Shown: positions 18,581 through 27,586, numbered from the stretch's first letter. The stretch is 64,000 bases of DNA from Parapedobacter tibetensis (GCF_024643205.1 NZ_JAMKQJ010000004.1:437801-501800); one strand, 5' to 3'. Program-made: numbers and translations. Notes: generated from the letters alone by a model not told the origin.

Positions 18581-19246
18581 ATGCGCATTGCTAATAACAT
18601 TAAAGCCATCGAAGAAGAGTTAAGCCGACTTGCTGTCAAACTGATTGCTGTGTCAAAGACTAAACCCCAATCCGATATTATGGAAGCTTACCATGCCGGA
18701 CACCGCGCCTTTGGTGAAAACATCGTGCAGGAATTGGTTGGGAAACACGAAGCACTCCCCAAAGATATCGAATGGCATCTCGTTGGCCACCTGCAAAGCA
18801 ACAAGGTCAAATACATTGCGCCATTCATCGGCTTGATCCACTCAGTAGATAGCTTAAAACTCTTGAGCGAAATAAACAAACAAGCAGTGAAGCATGCCCG
18901 TATCATCGACTGCCTTTTGCAAATACATATCGCTTCTGAAGACACTAAATTCGGACTCGACCATGCTGAACTTATTGAATTGTTGCGTTCAGAACAGATT
19001 GGCGAGTTGAAGAATATTCGGATTAGGGGATTAATGGGAATAGCAACCAACACACCTAGTGAAAAGATAGTCAAAGAGGAATTTTATGAACTGAAATCAC
19101 TTTTCGATGGCATTAAACAGAGTTTTTTCAGGGATACCCCTTATTTTGACACCTTATCCATGGGCATGTCTGCCGATTACAAAATCGCTATCGAACAAGG
19201 TAGCACGATGGTACGTTTGGGGAGCACAATTTTTGGTGAGCGATGA
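18581..19246 (+). CDS. YggS-family PLP-binding homeostasis protein
   Basis: Cytoplasmic single-domain TIM-barrel protein related to alanine racemase N-terminal domains; family members bind pyridoxal phosphate and keep free PLP in balance without a known catalytic activity. The Schiff-base lysine is K26 in VSKTKP. Further family motifs are FGENIVQE (about 45-52), WHLVGHLQSNKVK (67-79), HSVDS, the glycine-rich RGLMGIAT and SMGMSADYKIAIEQGST near the C-terminus. Length, 221 residues, is usual. It begins at ATG 18581 after a gene-free, repeat-rich stretch and is followed by another repeat-rich gap, so it is likely monocistronic. Confidence 0.94.
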   Translation: MRIANNIKAIEEELSRLAVKLIAVSKTKPQSDIMEAYHAGHRAFGENIVQELVGKHEALPKDIEWHLVGHLQSNKVKYIAPFIGLIHSVDSLKLLSEINKQAVKHARIIDCLLQIHIASEDTKFGLDHAELIELLRSEQIGELKNIRIRGLMGIATNTPSEKIVKEEFYELKSLFDGIKQSFFRDTPYFDTLSMGMSADYKIAIEQGSTMVRLGSTIFGER

Positions 19247-19358
19247 AGGCGGGTTCCACACAAAGTTCGCAAAAGAAAGCAATAAATGCCTTCGCGTTCT
19301 TTGCGTAAAGGCTTGACAGCCTCTGTGTGAAAGAACAAAAGACAAACAGTCAACAAAA

Positions 19359-19814
19359 ATGAACAACATAATCATACGTAAGGCCGAAGCGACCGACTGC
19401 CAGCAGATGCTGGAACTCATCAAGGAACTTGCCGTATACGAAAAAGCACCGGATGAAGTGACCGTAACCATGGAGGAGTTTGTGGACACCGGTTTTGGCG
19501 ATGCTCCGGTGTGGGAGGCTTTTGTGGCGGATGTGGATGACCATATCGTGGGCATTTCCCTCTTTTATATCCGGTATTCGACATGGAAGGGCCGTAGGCT
19601 TTATCTGGAAGATATCATTGTAACCGAACACATGCGGGGTAAAGGCATCGGTAAGTTACTGTTCGATGCGACCTGGAAGTTATGCAAGGAACGACAGTAC
19701 AGTGGCATGGCATGGCAGGTATTGGAATGGAATGAGCCCGCCATCAATTTTTACCAAAAATATGGTGCAACTTTTGATAAGGAATGGGTGAATGTGTCGT
19801 TGGACACATTTTAA
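19359..19814 (+). CDS. GNAT acetyltransferase, diamine/thialysine (SAT1-like) type
   Basis: Single-domain GNAT acetyltransferase of 151 residues. The acetyl-CoA loop is RGKGIG (about 92-97), preceded by YLEDIIVTEHM and followed by WQVLEWNEPAINFYQKYGA, a combination typical of spermidine/spermine, diamine or thialysine N-acetyltransferases. STWKGRRLYLED is also characteristic of that group. Substrate is therefore probably a polyamine or a lysine analogue. It starts after a 110-base gap holding REP-like phrases and lies 36 bases before the DUF3298 lipoprotein gene, so the two may be cotranscribed. Confidence 0.88.
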   Translation: MNNIIIRKAEATDCQQMLELIKELAVYEKAPDEVTVTMEEFVDTGFGDAPVWEAFVADVDDHIVGISLFYIRYSTWKGRRLYLEDIIVTEHMRGKGIGKLLFDATWKLCKERQYSGMAWQVLEWNEPAINFYQKYGATFDKEWVNVSLDTF

Positions 19815-19850
19815 TTTTTATATTGACAATTTAAACCCCAAAGCGCTGAC

Positions 19851-20690
19851 ATGATGATAAACAAACGTATGAATTTCAGGAATCCCAAATTCGCCAACTG
19901 GCGGTATGGCTTGTTGGCGATTATCGGAGCCGGAGTGCTTGGTGCTTGCCAGTCCAATTCAGATAATAATGAGGCAGAAAGCCAGGTTCAACATGCAGAT
20001 ACGCTTGCATACCAATATGAAAATTATATCAAATACAGCGACTTTCCTATTAAGACCAGTGAAACCACAGACACCACTTATTTTGCGATGTCTTACCCGT
20101 CATTCCAAGATTCTGCCGTCAACCGCTTCGTGATGGGCGCGCTGCTTGGTGATGATACCGCATCAGTGGAGGGGGTTGCCCAAACATTCATTGATGAATT
20201 TGATGATTTCCGTCAATCCGACCCCTTTCCACGGGTTTGGGCGTCCGAGTCCCACGCCAAAGTGTACCGCATTACCCCCTCTTACCTCGAGTTGGTAATC
20301 GATGCTTCCACCTACACGGGTGGTGCGCACGGCAACTATGCCACGGTATTCATGCACTATGACATCCCCAATCGACAACCACTCACTCTTGATAACATCG
20401 TATCAAAACCATACCAAAATGAGTTGACTGCCGTTGCTGAACGTCATTTTAGGAAACAGGAAAACCTTGCCGTTGACCAATCCTTAGAAAACGGTTATTT
20501 TTTTGACCAAGGCCGTTTCAGCCTTCCGGACAACTTTGGGCTCGAACGAGACAGTATGCTTTTCCTTTACAACGTCTATGAAATCAAACCGTATGTAGAC
20601 GGACAAACTGAACTCCGTGTTCCCTATTCGGAAGTTGAAAAGTTGTTGACGGACCGTGCAAAACGGATTATTGTGGAATTGAACATGTAA
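19851..20690 (+). CDS. DUF3298/RsiV-like lipoprotein
   Basis: Predicted lipoprotein with lipobox LGAC at about residue 33 after a long signal (GLLAIIGAGVLGAC). Translation may begin at 19851 or at the in-frame ATG 19869 (MNFRNPKFANW). The mature part fits DUF4163 followed by DUF3298: FAMSYPSFQD, then the hallmark ASTYTGGAHGNYAT (about 162-175), NIVSKPYQNEL and a C-terminal FLYNVYEIKPYVDGQTELRVPYSE. In Bacillus RsiV this fold binds lysozyme, but in Bacteroidota the role is unknown. Size, 279 residues, is typical. Followed after 14 bases by the aspartokinase gene. Confidence 0.82.
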   Translation: MMINKRMNFRNPKFANWRYGLLAIIGAGVLGACQSNSDNNEAESQVQHADTLAYQYENYIKYSDFPIKTSETTDTTYFAMSYPSFQDSAVNRFVMGALLGDDTASVEGVAQTFIDEFDDFRQSDPFPRVWASESHAKVYRITPSYLELVIDASTYTGGAHGNYATVFMHYDIPNRQPLTLDNIVSKPYQNELTAVAERHFRKQENLAVDQSLENGYFFDQGRFSLPDNFGLERDSMLFLYNVYEIKPYVDGQTELRVPYSEVEKLLTDRAKRIIVELNM

Positions 20691-20704
20691 AGCTATACCC
20701 CTAA

Positions 20705-21976
20705 ATGCAAGTATTCAAATTTGGAGGTGCGTCCGTAAAAGACGCCGAAGGTGTAATAAACCTGGGCCGGATCATCGAAAAACACCAAAATGACAAGTTG
20801 TTAATCGTGGTTTCCGCTATGGGAAAAACCACCAACCTATTGGAACGGTTAACCCTTAGCTATTTCACCCAGAAGGATGATACATCCGATTTGTTGGAGC
20901 AAGCCAGACAATACCACGACACCATATTACGAACACTCTTTCCTGATGAGCACCATCCGGCCTATAACGATGTCGCCAATCGGTTTGTCGAAATCGAGTG
21001 GATATTGGAAGACGAGCCAATGGATCCTTATGATTATTTATATGATCAAATTGTTTCCGTGGGTGAGCTCGTCTCTACAACCATCGTGAGCCATTACCTC
21101 AATTACATCGGAGTAAAAAATATATGGCTAGATGCACGGAATTATATTTTTACTGACAATACCCATCGGGAGGGGCGTGTGGCATGGAGAATCACCGAAG
21201 AGCGCATCTTAAGTGAAATACCCACCCTGTTGGAGCAGCAATTGGCAGTAACCCAGGGTTTCATCGGTTCTACATCCGAAAATTTCACCACCACGCTTGG
21301 CCGTGAAGGATCTGACTATTCAGCAGCCATCTTCGCGGCTTGTCTTGATGCCGAAGCCGTAACCATATGGAAGGATGTACCAGGGGTACTAAATGCCGAT
21401 CCTAAATGGTTTGACAAGACAGAATTAATTGCTGAACTTTCATATTTGGATGCCATTGAGCTTACCTATTACGGTGCCACGGTCATCCACCCAAAGACTA
21501 TCAAACCGCTGCAAAACAAAAATATTACGTTGCATGTGAAGTCATTCATCGATATTGAAAATGGAGGCACGCAGATACGCCAAACCGAGGGCACCTTACC
21601 GATACCCTCATTTATCTTCAAGGTAAATCAAGTGTTGATTTCCATATTGCCGAAAGACTTTTCGTTTATTGTAGAAGACAATCTCAGTGACATTTTCAGC
21701 CGTTTCCACCAGTACCAAATCAAGGTGAATATGATGCACAATAGCGCCGTAAGCTTTTCGGTAAGTATAGATAGCACAGGAGAAAACATAGCGGAGTTGC
21801 TCCGTGATTTAAAAGCACGATATGATGTGCAGCGTCAAAACGGATTGGAACTCATCACCATACGTCATTACAACCAGCAGACTATAGATCGTGTCCTGGT
21901 GGAAAAGGAAATCATCATGGAGCTCAAGGATAGCTATACCTGCCAGCTCTTGGTTAGGAAACTTGCCCCCAGATGA
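20705..21976 (+). CDS. lysC: Aspartate kinase
   Basis: Phosphorylates aspartate, the first step to lysine, threonine and methionine. The amino-acid kinase domain starts with KFGGASV (residues 4-10) and VVSAMGKTT; the aspartate-binding parts LGREGSDYSAA (about 198-208) and the ATP loop WKDVPGVLNADPKW follow, then LSYLDAIELTYYGATVIHPKTI. The ACT regulatory region begins near residue 300 and is divergent; the protein is 423 residues, some 20-30 shorter than the common form, and it is monofunctional (no homoserine dehydrogenase). Feedback behaviour cannot be predicted. It starts 14 bases after the DUF3298 gene. Confidence 0.92.
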   Translation: MQVFKFGGASVKDAEGVINLGRIIEKHQNDKLLIVVSAMGKTTNLLERLTLSYFTQKDDTSDLLEQARQYHDTILRTLFPDEHHPAYNDVANRFVEIEWILEDEPMDPYDYLYDQIVSVGELVSTTIVSHYLNYIGVKNIWLDARNYIFTDNTHREGRVAWRITEERILSEIPTLLEQQLAVTQGFIGSTSENFTTTLGREGSDYSAAIFAACLDAEAVTIWKDVPGVLNADPKWFDKTELIAELSYLDAIELTYYGATVIHPKTIKPLQNKNITLHVKSFIDIENGGTQIRQTEGTLPIPSFIFKVNQVLISILPKDFSFIVEDNLSDIFSRFHQYQIKVNMMHNSAVSFSVSIDSTGENIAELLRDLKARYDVQRQNGLELITIRHYNQQTIDRVLVEKEIIMELKDSYTCQLLVRKLAPR

Positions 21977-22074
21977 ATTGGATAACGGCCATGTCATTTA
22001 ATGGTTAAGCATTTATTTTCTTTGATTTTTTGCATAGTTTTGATAAAATATGATTCTAATAAAACAATAAGCAT

Positions 22075-22671
22075 ATGATTTGCCAAAAATATATGATCCG
22101 TATTTCTACTTTTATGTGCCTGGCACTTTCCCTTTCATGTAATGGAAACAGTAAACAACCTCATACGCAAAGCGAGTCTAAGGAATCGGCAATACAAAGC
22201 CATGCAAGCGCCTCCCCCGCTGTCGCCCCAACCTCAGTTGAACCAACCAAAATAATCCCTGATTTTACTTTTTATATTTTGCAAAGCGGTATACGTTTCA
22301 GCCGTGAAGATCTCGCCAAAGACGGCAAGAATATTGTGTTCATCCTATTTGACCCAAGTTGCAGCCATTGCCAACATGAAGCAAGAGATCTTGGTCAGCA
22401 TTACAGCCGCGTCAAAGATGTTCACGTTTATTTTGTCTCGATGAATGACCCAGCGCTTATGAGTACCTTTTTGGATACCTACGCCAAGCCTTTGATTGGC
22501 AAAGACAATATTACACTATTGTATGATCGTAATGCCGAGTTTATCAACAAATTCCATATCCCTTCACAATATCCGGCCACATATGTGTATGGATCCGACG
22601 GCATATTGAAACAGCATTGGAGTGGTGAAAAAGATATCGAGGAGGTAATCGCAGCCATTAATCAGGTGTAA
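22075..22671 (+). CDS. Thioredoxin-fold lipoprotein
   Basis: Lipoprotein with lipobox LSLSC (Cys22 from the first ATG; ATG 22093 would also give a usable signal). A low-complexity Ser/Ala/Pro linker (about 25-60) leads to a thioredoxin fold of the AhpC/TlpA type with the motif CSHC at residues 96-99 inside FDPSCSHCQHEA. The cis-Pro region is YPATYVYG. This places a thiol-disulfide or thiol-based redox protein on the periplasmic face or outer membrane. Partner unknown. It lies about 100 bases after the aspartokinase gene and 100 before the GAPDH gene. Confidence 0.85.
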   Translation: MICQKYMIRISTFMCLALSLSCNGNSKQPHTQSESKESAIQSHASASPAVAPTSVEPTKIIPDFTFYILQSGIRFSREDLAKDGKNIVFILFDPSCSHCQHEARDLGQHYSRVKDVHVYFVSMNDPALMSTFLDTYAKPLIGKDNITLLYDRNAEFINKFHIPSQYPATYVYGSDGILKQHWSGEKDIEEVIAAINQV

Positions 22672-22773
22672 CAGGCATAAGGCATAAGATAATAAACCAC
22701 GTGGTATAACAGTAATCATTTTAATGATTAACTTTGGACTTGGTTTAACCATCTACGTAGTATAACCTATTAA

Positions 22774-23778
22774 ATGTTGAAAATTGCAATAAATGGTTTC
22801 GGTCGTATCGGCCGAAACACGCTCCGCAACATGCTGCTTAGGCAGGTAAAGGGCATCAATGTGGTGTCCATCAATGACCTAGCTGATACCCACACATTGG
22901 CCCATCTCTTCCGGTATGATTCCGTCCATGGCCCCTATGGCGGCAATATCGAAGCAACCCCAAATACCTTGATTATAGATGGCAATTCCATCCAAGTGTT
23001 TGCCGAAAGGGATCCGATAAAGTTGCCTTGGAAATCATTGGATGTGGATGTAGTCATAGAAGCCACCGGTAAATTCACGAGTGGGCAAGCAGCCGCCAAA
23101 CATTTAGAAGCCGGGGCAAAACAGGTGATCATATCTGCCCCTTCATCAGACAGGGATGTCCCTACTGTGGTATTGGGGGTCAATGAAGCTTCCATTGATT
23201 TACGTAGCCCCATCCTATCCAATGCTTCATGTACCACCAATAACGTGGCACCATTGGTCAAGGTGCTGGATGAAAACTGGGGTATCCAAGATGGTTATAT
23301 CACCACTGTACATAGCATGACAGGTGATCAAAATCTCCATGACGCCCCTCATCGCGACCTCCGGCGAGCAAGAGCCGCCTCTGCTTCCATCATCCCTACC
23401 ACTACGGGCGCCGCCAAGGCCATCACCAATGTGTTTCCGCATCTGGAGGGTAAACTTGGTGGTGCTGGCATCCGCGTACCCGTCTTGAATGGTTCGTTGA
23501 CGGATTTTACCTGTACCTTACACAGCCAACCAACCGTATCCGAAATCAACACGACGTTTAGAAAAGCTGCGGAAGGAGTACTCCAAAACGTATTGCGCTA
23601 TACCGAGGATCCTATCGTATCCGTCGACATCATCAATAGCCCATATTCCTGCGTATTTGATGCTCAGCTGACATCGGTAGTCGGTGGATTGATTAAAGTA
23701 GTTGGCTGGTATGATAATGAATATGGATATTCCAATCGCTTAGTGGATTTGTTGATTAAAATTGCTGAAAATGATTAA
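22774..23778 (+). CDS. gap: Glyceraldehyde-3-phosphate dehydrogenase
   Basis: Glycolytic enzyme oxidising glyceraldehyde-3-phosphate to 1,3-bisphosphoglycerate. The Rossmann motif GFGRIGR starts at residue 8; VSINDL with Asp after the second strand favours NAD. The catalytic cysteine is C153 in ASCTTN, and the base His is in HSMTGDQ. The C-terminal WYDNEYGYSNR is present. Length, 334 residues, is standard. Its stop codon overlaps the start of the following acetyltransferase gene by eight bases, so the two are translationally linked. Several gap paralogues are common in this group and this one need not be the main glycolytic copy. Confidence 0.96.
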   Translation: MLKIAINGFGRIGRNTLRNMLLRQVKGINVVSINDLADTHTLAHLFRYDSVHGPYGGNIEATPNTLIIDGNSIQVFAERDPIKLPWKSLDVDVVIEATGKFTSGQAAAKHLEAGAKQVIISAPSSDRDVPTVVLGVNEASIDLRSPILSNASCTTNNVAPLVKVLDENWGIQDGYITTVHSMTGDQNLHDAPHRDLRRARAASASIIPTTTGAAKAITNVFPHLEGKLGGAGIRVPVLNGSLTDFTCTLHSQPTVSEINTTFRKAAEGVLQNVLRYTEDPIVSVDIINSPYSCVFDAQLTSVVGGLIKVVGWYDNEYGYSNRLVDLLIKIAEND

Positions 23779-24220
23779 ATTCATCGCTACTGAAGACACA
23801 CTCCCCCTTAGGAGCAGCGTACTCCGCAACGGTGAGCCAACAACCGAATGCTATTTCCAAGCCGATGATTTGCCTACCACTTTCCATTTGGGATACCATT
23901 CCCCTGTGGACGAAATCGTGTCTATCCTTACCTGTCAGCTCGAATCCATGGAGCCCTATACAGGGATAGGTTACCGCTTACGCGGCATGGCCACGCATCC
24001 GGAGTGGCAAGGCAAGGGGATTGGCACCTTACTACTCAAAGAGGTCATTGACCACTTGGCCAACGAAATGAAGGCAGACTACCTGTGGTGTAATGCCCGG
24101 AGGGTTGCCCATGATTTTTATCAGAACCTTGGATTTGAATTCCTCTCGGAAGAATTTGAAATTCCGGGCATTGGCCTGCATAGGGTGATGTATCTTGACT
24201 TGTACAACAAAAACTCATAG
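23771..24220 (+). CDS. GNAT-family N-acetyltransferase
   Basis: Small acetyltransferase (about 149 residues) of unknown substrate. ATG 23771 is chosen: it overlaps the gap stop codon as ATGATTAA and gives MIKFIATEDT. The acetyl-CoA signature is GMATHPEWQGKGIGTLLL, with the loop QGKGIG at about 80-85, then CNARRVAHDFYQNLGF. It resembles the uncharacterised GNAT proteins close to the PhnO/RimI branch. A bidirectional terminator follows. Confidence 0.85.
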   Translation: MIKFIATEDTLPLRSSVLRNGEPTTECYFQADDLPTTFHLGYHSPVDEIVSILTCQLESMEPYTGIGYRLRGMATHPEWQGKGIGTLLLKEVIDHLANEMKADYLWCNARRVAHDFYQNLGFEFLSEEFEIPGIGLHRVMYLDLYNKNS

Positions 24221-24237
24221 GTGGTTTTAATTCCACA

Positions 24238-24266
24238 AAAAAGGGAAGCCAATGACTTCCCTTTTT
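24238..24266. terminator. Bidirectional terminator between convergent operons
   Basis: Perfect stem AAAAAGGGAAG (24238-24248) and CTTCCCTTTTT (24256-24266) with a seven-base loop. The A and T runs on both sides let it end both the gap-GNAT unit and the thrS-rplT operon. Confidence 0.85.
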
Positions 24267-24294
24267 CCTAACAAAATCGAATGGGGTTAAAACC

Positions 24295-24639
24295 TTATTT
24301 TACTGCGTCTACGACGGCCTTGAATGCCTCCGGATTGTTCATGGCCAAATCGGCCAGCACCTTACGGTTCAACCCAATGTCTTTGGCGTTCAACTTACCT
24401 ATCAGTTGCGAATATGAAATCCCATGCTGACGGGCACCGGCGTTGATACGTTGTATCCATAAAGCCCTGAACTCCCTTTTCTTGGTTCTGCGGTCGCGGT
24501 ATGCGTACTGCAATCCCTTTTCTACTGTATTCTTTGCAACGGTGTATACCTTGCTGCGTGCCCCATAATAGCCTTTGGCCATTTTGAGGATTTTCTTCCG
24601 TCTTCTTCTTGACGCTACTGAGTTAACCGAACGTGGCAT
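24295..24639 (-). CDS. rplT: Large-subunit ribosomal protein L20
   Basis: Essential 50S assembly protein binding 23S rRNA. Family hallmarks RRRRKKILKMAKGYYGARSK (residues 11-30), YRDRRTKKREFRALWIQRIN and the C-terminal LNAKDIGLNRKVLADLA are all present. Length of 114 residues is normal. It is the last gene of thrS-infC-rpmI-rplT, 95 bases after rpmI. In Escherichia coli L20 represses this operon by binding the rpmI leader; the rpmI-rplT gap here shows no obvious pseudoknot by eye. Confidence 0.98.
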   Translation of the reverse strand: MPRSVNSVASRRRRKKILKMAKGYYGARSKVYTVAKNTVEKGLQYAYRDRRTKKREFRALWIQRINAGARQHGISYSQLIGKLNAKDIGLNRKVLADLAMNNPEAFKAVVDAVK

Positions 24640-24734
24640 AATTTTTTGTTTTTTTGGTAGCAGGCGCCGTGTTTCGCAACGATCTTACAACCCAATACCC
24701 GGTCAATGATTTTTGTTAATTTTAAACCTAATAA

Positions 24735-24935
24735 TTATTTGCCGATAGCAAGCATACGTTTCACGTTGCCCGTATCCGCATCAGACACTAAACCTGTCTG
24801 TGTCAGATTGCGTTTACGCTTGGTGCTTTTCTTGGTCAGAATGTGACTTTTGAAAGCATGCTTCCTCGCAATTTTACCTGTTCCAGTAAGTTTGAAACGC
24901 TTCTTCGCACTGGAATTGGTTTTCATTTTTGGCAT
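24735..24935 (-). CDS. rpmI: Large-subunit ribosomal protein L35
   Basis: Short basic ribosomal protein (66 residues) that starts MPKMKTNSSAKKRFKLTGTG and contains HILTKKSTKRKRNL, both diagnostic of L35. It lies between infC (34 bases upstream) and rplT, the usual order. Confidence 0.98.
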   Translation of the reverse strand: MPKMKTNSSAKKRFKLTGTGKIARKHAFKSHILTKKSTKRKRNLTQTGLVSDADTGNVKRMLAIGK

Positions 24936-24969
24936 GATTCGCTATTTTTATATCGATTTGTTAGTTTTC

Positions 24970-25539
24970 TTATTTTTTCCCTGATGATTTGGGCGATAAG
25001 GTGAGAAACATCCGCTTGCCTTCCAATTTCGGCAATAATTCCACTTTGCCGTACTCTTCAAGGGCCTGCGCAAAACGCAGTAACAGGATTTCTCCTTGTT
25101 CCTTATAGACTATCGCCCGGCCTTTGAAATGCACGTATGCACGTACCTTTTCACCTGCCTCCAGGAATTTAATCGCATGCTTGAGCTTAAACTCAAAATC
25201 ATGGTCATTGGTATTCGGGCCAAAACGGATTTCCTTGATAACTGTTTGTTTGGCGTTTGCCTTGATCTCCTTTTGCTTTTTCTTTTGCTCGTATATAAAC
25301 TTGCTATAATCGATAACCTTGCAAACGGGTGGACTGGCATTCGGTGAAATTTCCACTAAATCCAGATCCAATTCATCAGCAAGATCCAATGCTTTGCGTG
25401 TAGGGTAAATTCCCGGCTCCACATTTTCGCCAACTAAGCGCACCTCTGGTACCCTGATGAAGTCATTGATACGATGTTCTGGCTCCTTTTTCCTAAATGG
25501 AGGTCTTGGGCCTCTGAATCCTGGTCTGTTTAATGCCAA
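24970..25539 (-). CDS. infC: Translation initiation factor IF-3
   Basis: IF-3 binds the 30S subunit and checks start-codon pairing. N-domain INDFIRVPEVRLVGENVEPG (about 24-43), linker KKKQKEIKANAKQTVIKEIRFGPN and C-domain FLEAGEKVRAYVHFKGR are intact; 189 residues. The start codon is TTG at 25539: a TAG stop stands immediately upstream in frame and the next candidate would remove conserved residues, and the N-terminus MALNRPGFRGP matches relatives. A non-ATG start is notable because IF-3 selects against such codons and uses an AUU start for self-control in E. coli; the same logic may apply here, which is inference. It follows thrS by 12 bases. Confidence 0.97.
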   Translation of the reverse strand: MALNRPGFRGPRPPFRKKEPEHRINDFIRVPEVRLVGENVEPGIYPTRKALDLADELDLDLVEISPNASPPVCKVIDYSKFIYEQKKKQKEIKANAKQTVIKEIRFGPNTNDHDFEFKLKHAIKFLEAGEKVRAYVHFKGRAIVYKEQGEILLLRFAQALEEYGKVELLPKLEGKRMFLTLSPKSSGKK

Positions 25540-25551
25540 CTAGTTAAAAAA

Positions 25552-27477
25552 TTAAACGGTTATCTCTTTTATTAATTGCTCGCTGAATGCGTCCGTAGTC
25601 ATGGCACCTAAATCTTGGGAGCCATGCTTCCTAACAGAAACGGTGCCACTCTCCATCTCCTTCTCCCCTACAATCAGCATGTAGGGTATTTTCTTCATCT
25701 CGGCGTCCCTGATTTTACGTCCAACTTTCTCGTCTCGCAAATCTATCAAGCCGCGAATATCGGAATTATTGAGCGATTCCAAAAGTTTTTTCGCATATTC
25801 TTCATATTTTTCCGATACCGGGAGTATAATAAATTGCTCTGGTGCAAGCCACAGCGGAAACTGTCCGGCACAGTGTTCTATCAGTACAGCCACAAAGCGT
25901 TCCAACGACCCAAAGGGTGCGCGGTGTATCATCACGGGCCGATGCTTGGTGTTGTCGCTCCCAGTATATTCGAGCTCAAAACGCTCGGGCAGGTTGTAAT
26001 CCACCTGGATGGTACCCAACTGCCACTTGCGACCCAACGCATCCTTCACCATGAAATCCAATTTGGGCCCATAGAACGCGGCCTCGCCTAGCACCGTCAC
26101 CGTATTCAATCCTTTCTCCTCTGCCGCTTCCACGATGGCTTGCTCGGCTAAGTGCCAGTGTTCGTCTGATCCAATGTACTTCACTTTATTATCCGGATCG
26201 CGAAGGGATATCTGGGCAATGTAATCGTCAAACCCTAAAGCGCGGAATGTATAGAATACCAAATCAATAACCTTTTTGAATTCTTCCTTCACTTGGTCAG
26301 GCCGACAAAAGAGATGCGCATCATCTTGTGTAAAACCACGTACACGGGTAAGGCCATGCAATTCTCCACTCTGTTCGTAGCGGTAGACCGTACCGAATTC
26401 CGCATAGCGGATAGGTAAATCTTTATACGAACGGGGTTTCGTCTTGTATATTTCGCAATGGTGCGGGCAGTTCATGGGTTTCAGGAAAAACTCCTCCCCT
26501 TCTTGTGGTGTATGAATGGGCTGGAACGAATCCGCACCATACTTATCATAGTGCCCGGAGGTCACGTACAGGTTCTTATGCCCAATGTGGGGTGTCATTA
26601 CCGGTTCGTAACCTGCCTTCAGTTGCGCACGTTGCATGAAATCGATTAATTTTTGCCGTAACCGTGCCCCTTTAGGCAGCCACAGTGGCAATCCCATCCC
26701 CACTTTTTCGGAAAACGCAAACAATTCTAGCTCCTTACCCAGCTTGCGGTGGTCGCGTTTCTTTGCTTCCTCAATCATGGTCAGGTAATCCGTCAATTCG
26801 CTTGCTTTAGGGAAAGTAACGCCGTAAATACGCGTAAGTTGCTTACGGCTTTCGTCACCCCGCCAATAAGCCCCAGCCACATTGGTCAATTTTACGGCCT
26901 TAATAAAGCCGGTATTGGGGATATGTGGCCCCCGGCATAAATCCGTGAAGTTGCCCTGCGTATAAAAGGTAATGCTTCCATCGGGCAAATCTTTAATTAG
27001 GTCAAGCTTGTACTCGTCACCTTTATCGCTGAAATACGCTTCCGCCTCCGCTTTGCTTACTGGTTTACGGACGTATGCCGACTTGGTACGGGCTAACTCA
27101 ACGATTTTGTCCTCGATTAGTTTGAAATCATCCGAGGAGAATTCACGGTCGCCAAAATCTACATCGTAATAGAATCCTGTTTCAATGGCGGGACCGATAC
27201 CAAATTTGATACCCGGATATAGGTCTTCTAAGGCTTCAGCCATCAAGTGAGCCGAAGAATGCCAAAAGGTCGATTTACCTTGGTCGTCATTCCAAGTAAG
27301 CAACCGTACGGACGCATCTTGCTCAATTGGGCGCGAAGCATCCCATACCTCTCCGTTTACCTCCGCGGCTAGCACATTGCGGGCCAAGCCTTCTGAAATG
27401 GATTGTGCGATTTCCATCGCTGTAGTCCCCTCGGCATATTGCCGTACGGAACCGTCAGGTAGTGTAATGTCAATCAT
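25552..27477 (-). CDS. thrS: Threonyl-tRNA synthetase
   Basis: Class II aminoacyl-tRNA synthetase charging tRNA-Thr. Order: TGS domain (1-61, DGSVRQYAEGTT), editing SAD domain with HSSAHLMAEAL and CRGPHIPNTG, catalytic core with motif 2 RYAEFGTVYRYEQSGELHGLTRVRGFTQDDAH (quoted here by its parts FGTVYRYE and RVRGFTQDDAH) and motif 3 HRAPFGSLERF, then the anticodon-binding domain to residue 641. Zn ligands Cys and His are in MNCPHHCEIY and in the HRA region. Full length. First gene of the operon with infC, rpmI and rplT; a leader of about 70 bases with a hairpin precedes it. Confidence 0.98.
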   Translation of the reverse strand: MIDITLPDGSVRQYAEGTTAMEIAQSISEGLARNVLAAEVNGEVWDASRPIEQDASVRLLTWNDDQGKSTFWHSSAHLMAEALEDLYPGIKFGIGPAIETGFYYDVDFGDREFSSDDFKLIEDKIVELARTKSAYVRKPVSKAEAEAYFSDKGDEYKLDLIKDLPDGSITFYTQGNFTDLCRGPHIPNTGFIKAVKLTNVAGAYWRGDESRKQLTRIYGVTFPKASELTDYLTMIEEAKKRDHRKLGKELELFAFSEKVGMGLPLWLPKGARLRQKLIDFMQRAQLKAGYEPVMTPHIGHKNLYVTSGHYDKYGADSFQPIHTPQEGEEFFLKPMNCPHHCEIYKTKPRSYKDLPIRYAEFGTVYRYEQSGELHGLTRVRGFTQDDAHLFCRPDQVKEEFKKVIDLVFYTFRALGFDDYIAQISLRDPDNKVKYIGSDEHWHLAEQAIVEAAEEKGLNTVTVLGEAAFYGPKLDFMVKDALGRKWQLGTIQVDYNLPERFELEYTGSDNTKHRPVMIHRAPFGSLERFVAVLIEHCAGQFPLWLAPEQFIILPVSEKYEEYAKKLLESLNNSDIRGLIDLRDEKVGRKIRDAEMKKIPYMLIVGEKEMESGTVSVRKHGSQDLGAMTTDAFSEQLIKEITV

Positions 27478-27519
27478 CTACAACTATGATTTTTTTTTAT
27501 TTCTAGAAATTTGTTCATA

Positions 27520-27550
27520 ATAACCACCGTACAAACGTGGTTTTTTTGCA
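27520..27550 (-). promoter_or_regulatory. Hairpin in the thrS leader
   Basis: In the predicted leader RNA (minus strand) the bases complementary to 27522-27543 form AACCAC / GTGGTT with a short loop. The run of A that precedes it becomes a T-run on the plus strand, so the same hairpin could end plus-strand transcription. No T-box or other known leader was recognised. Confidence 0.35.
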
Positions 27551-27554
27551 GGCA

Positions 27555-27586
27555 CAAAGGTAAGGAAAGAAATATGAAGTTAGCAA
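27555..27586 (-). promoter_or_regulatory. Promoter of the thrS-infC-rpmI-rplT operon
   Basis: On the minus strand TTG (27586-27584), 21-base spacer, TACCTTTG (27562-27555). Transcription would start near 27548, about 70 bases before the thrS ATG. Confidence 0.6.

Noticed and set aside
27478..27560. T-box riboswitch before thrS
   Set aside because: The leader is too short, and no specifier loop or T-box sequence is visible.
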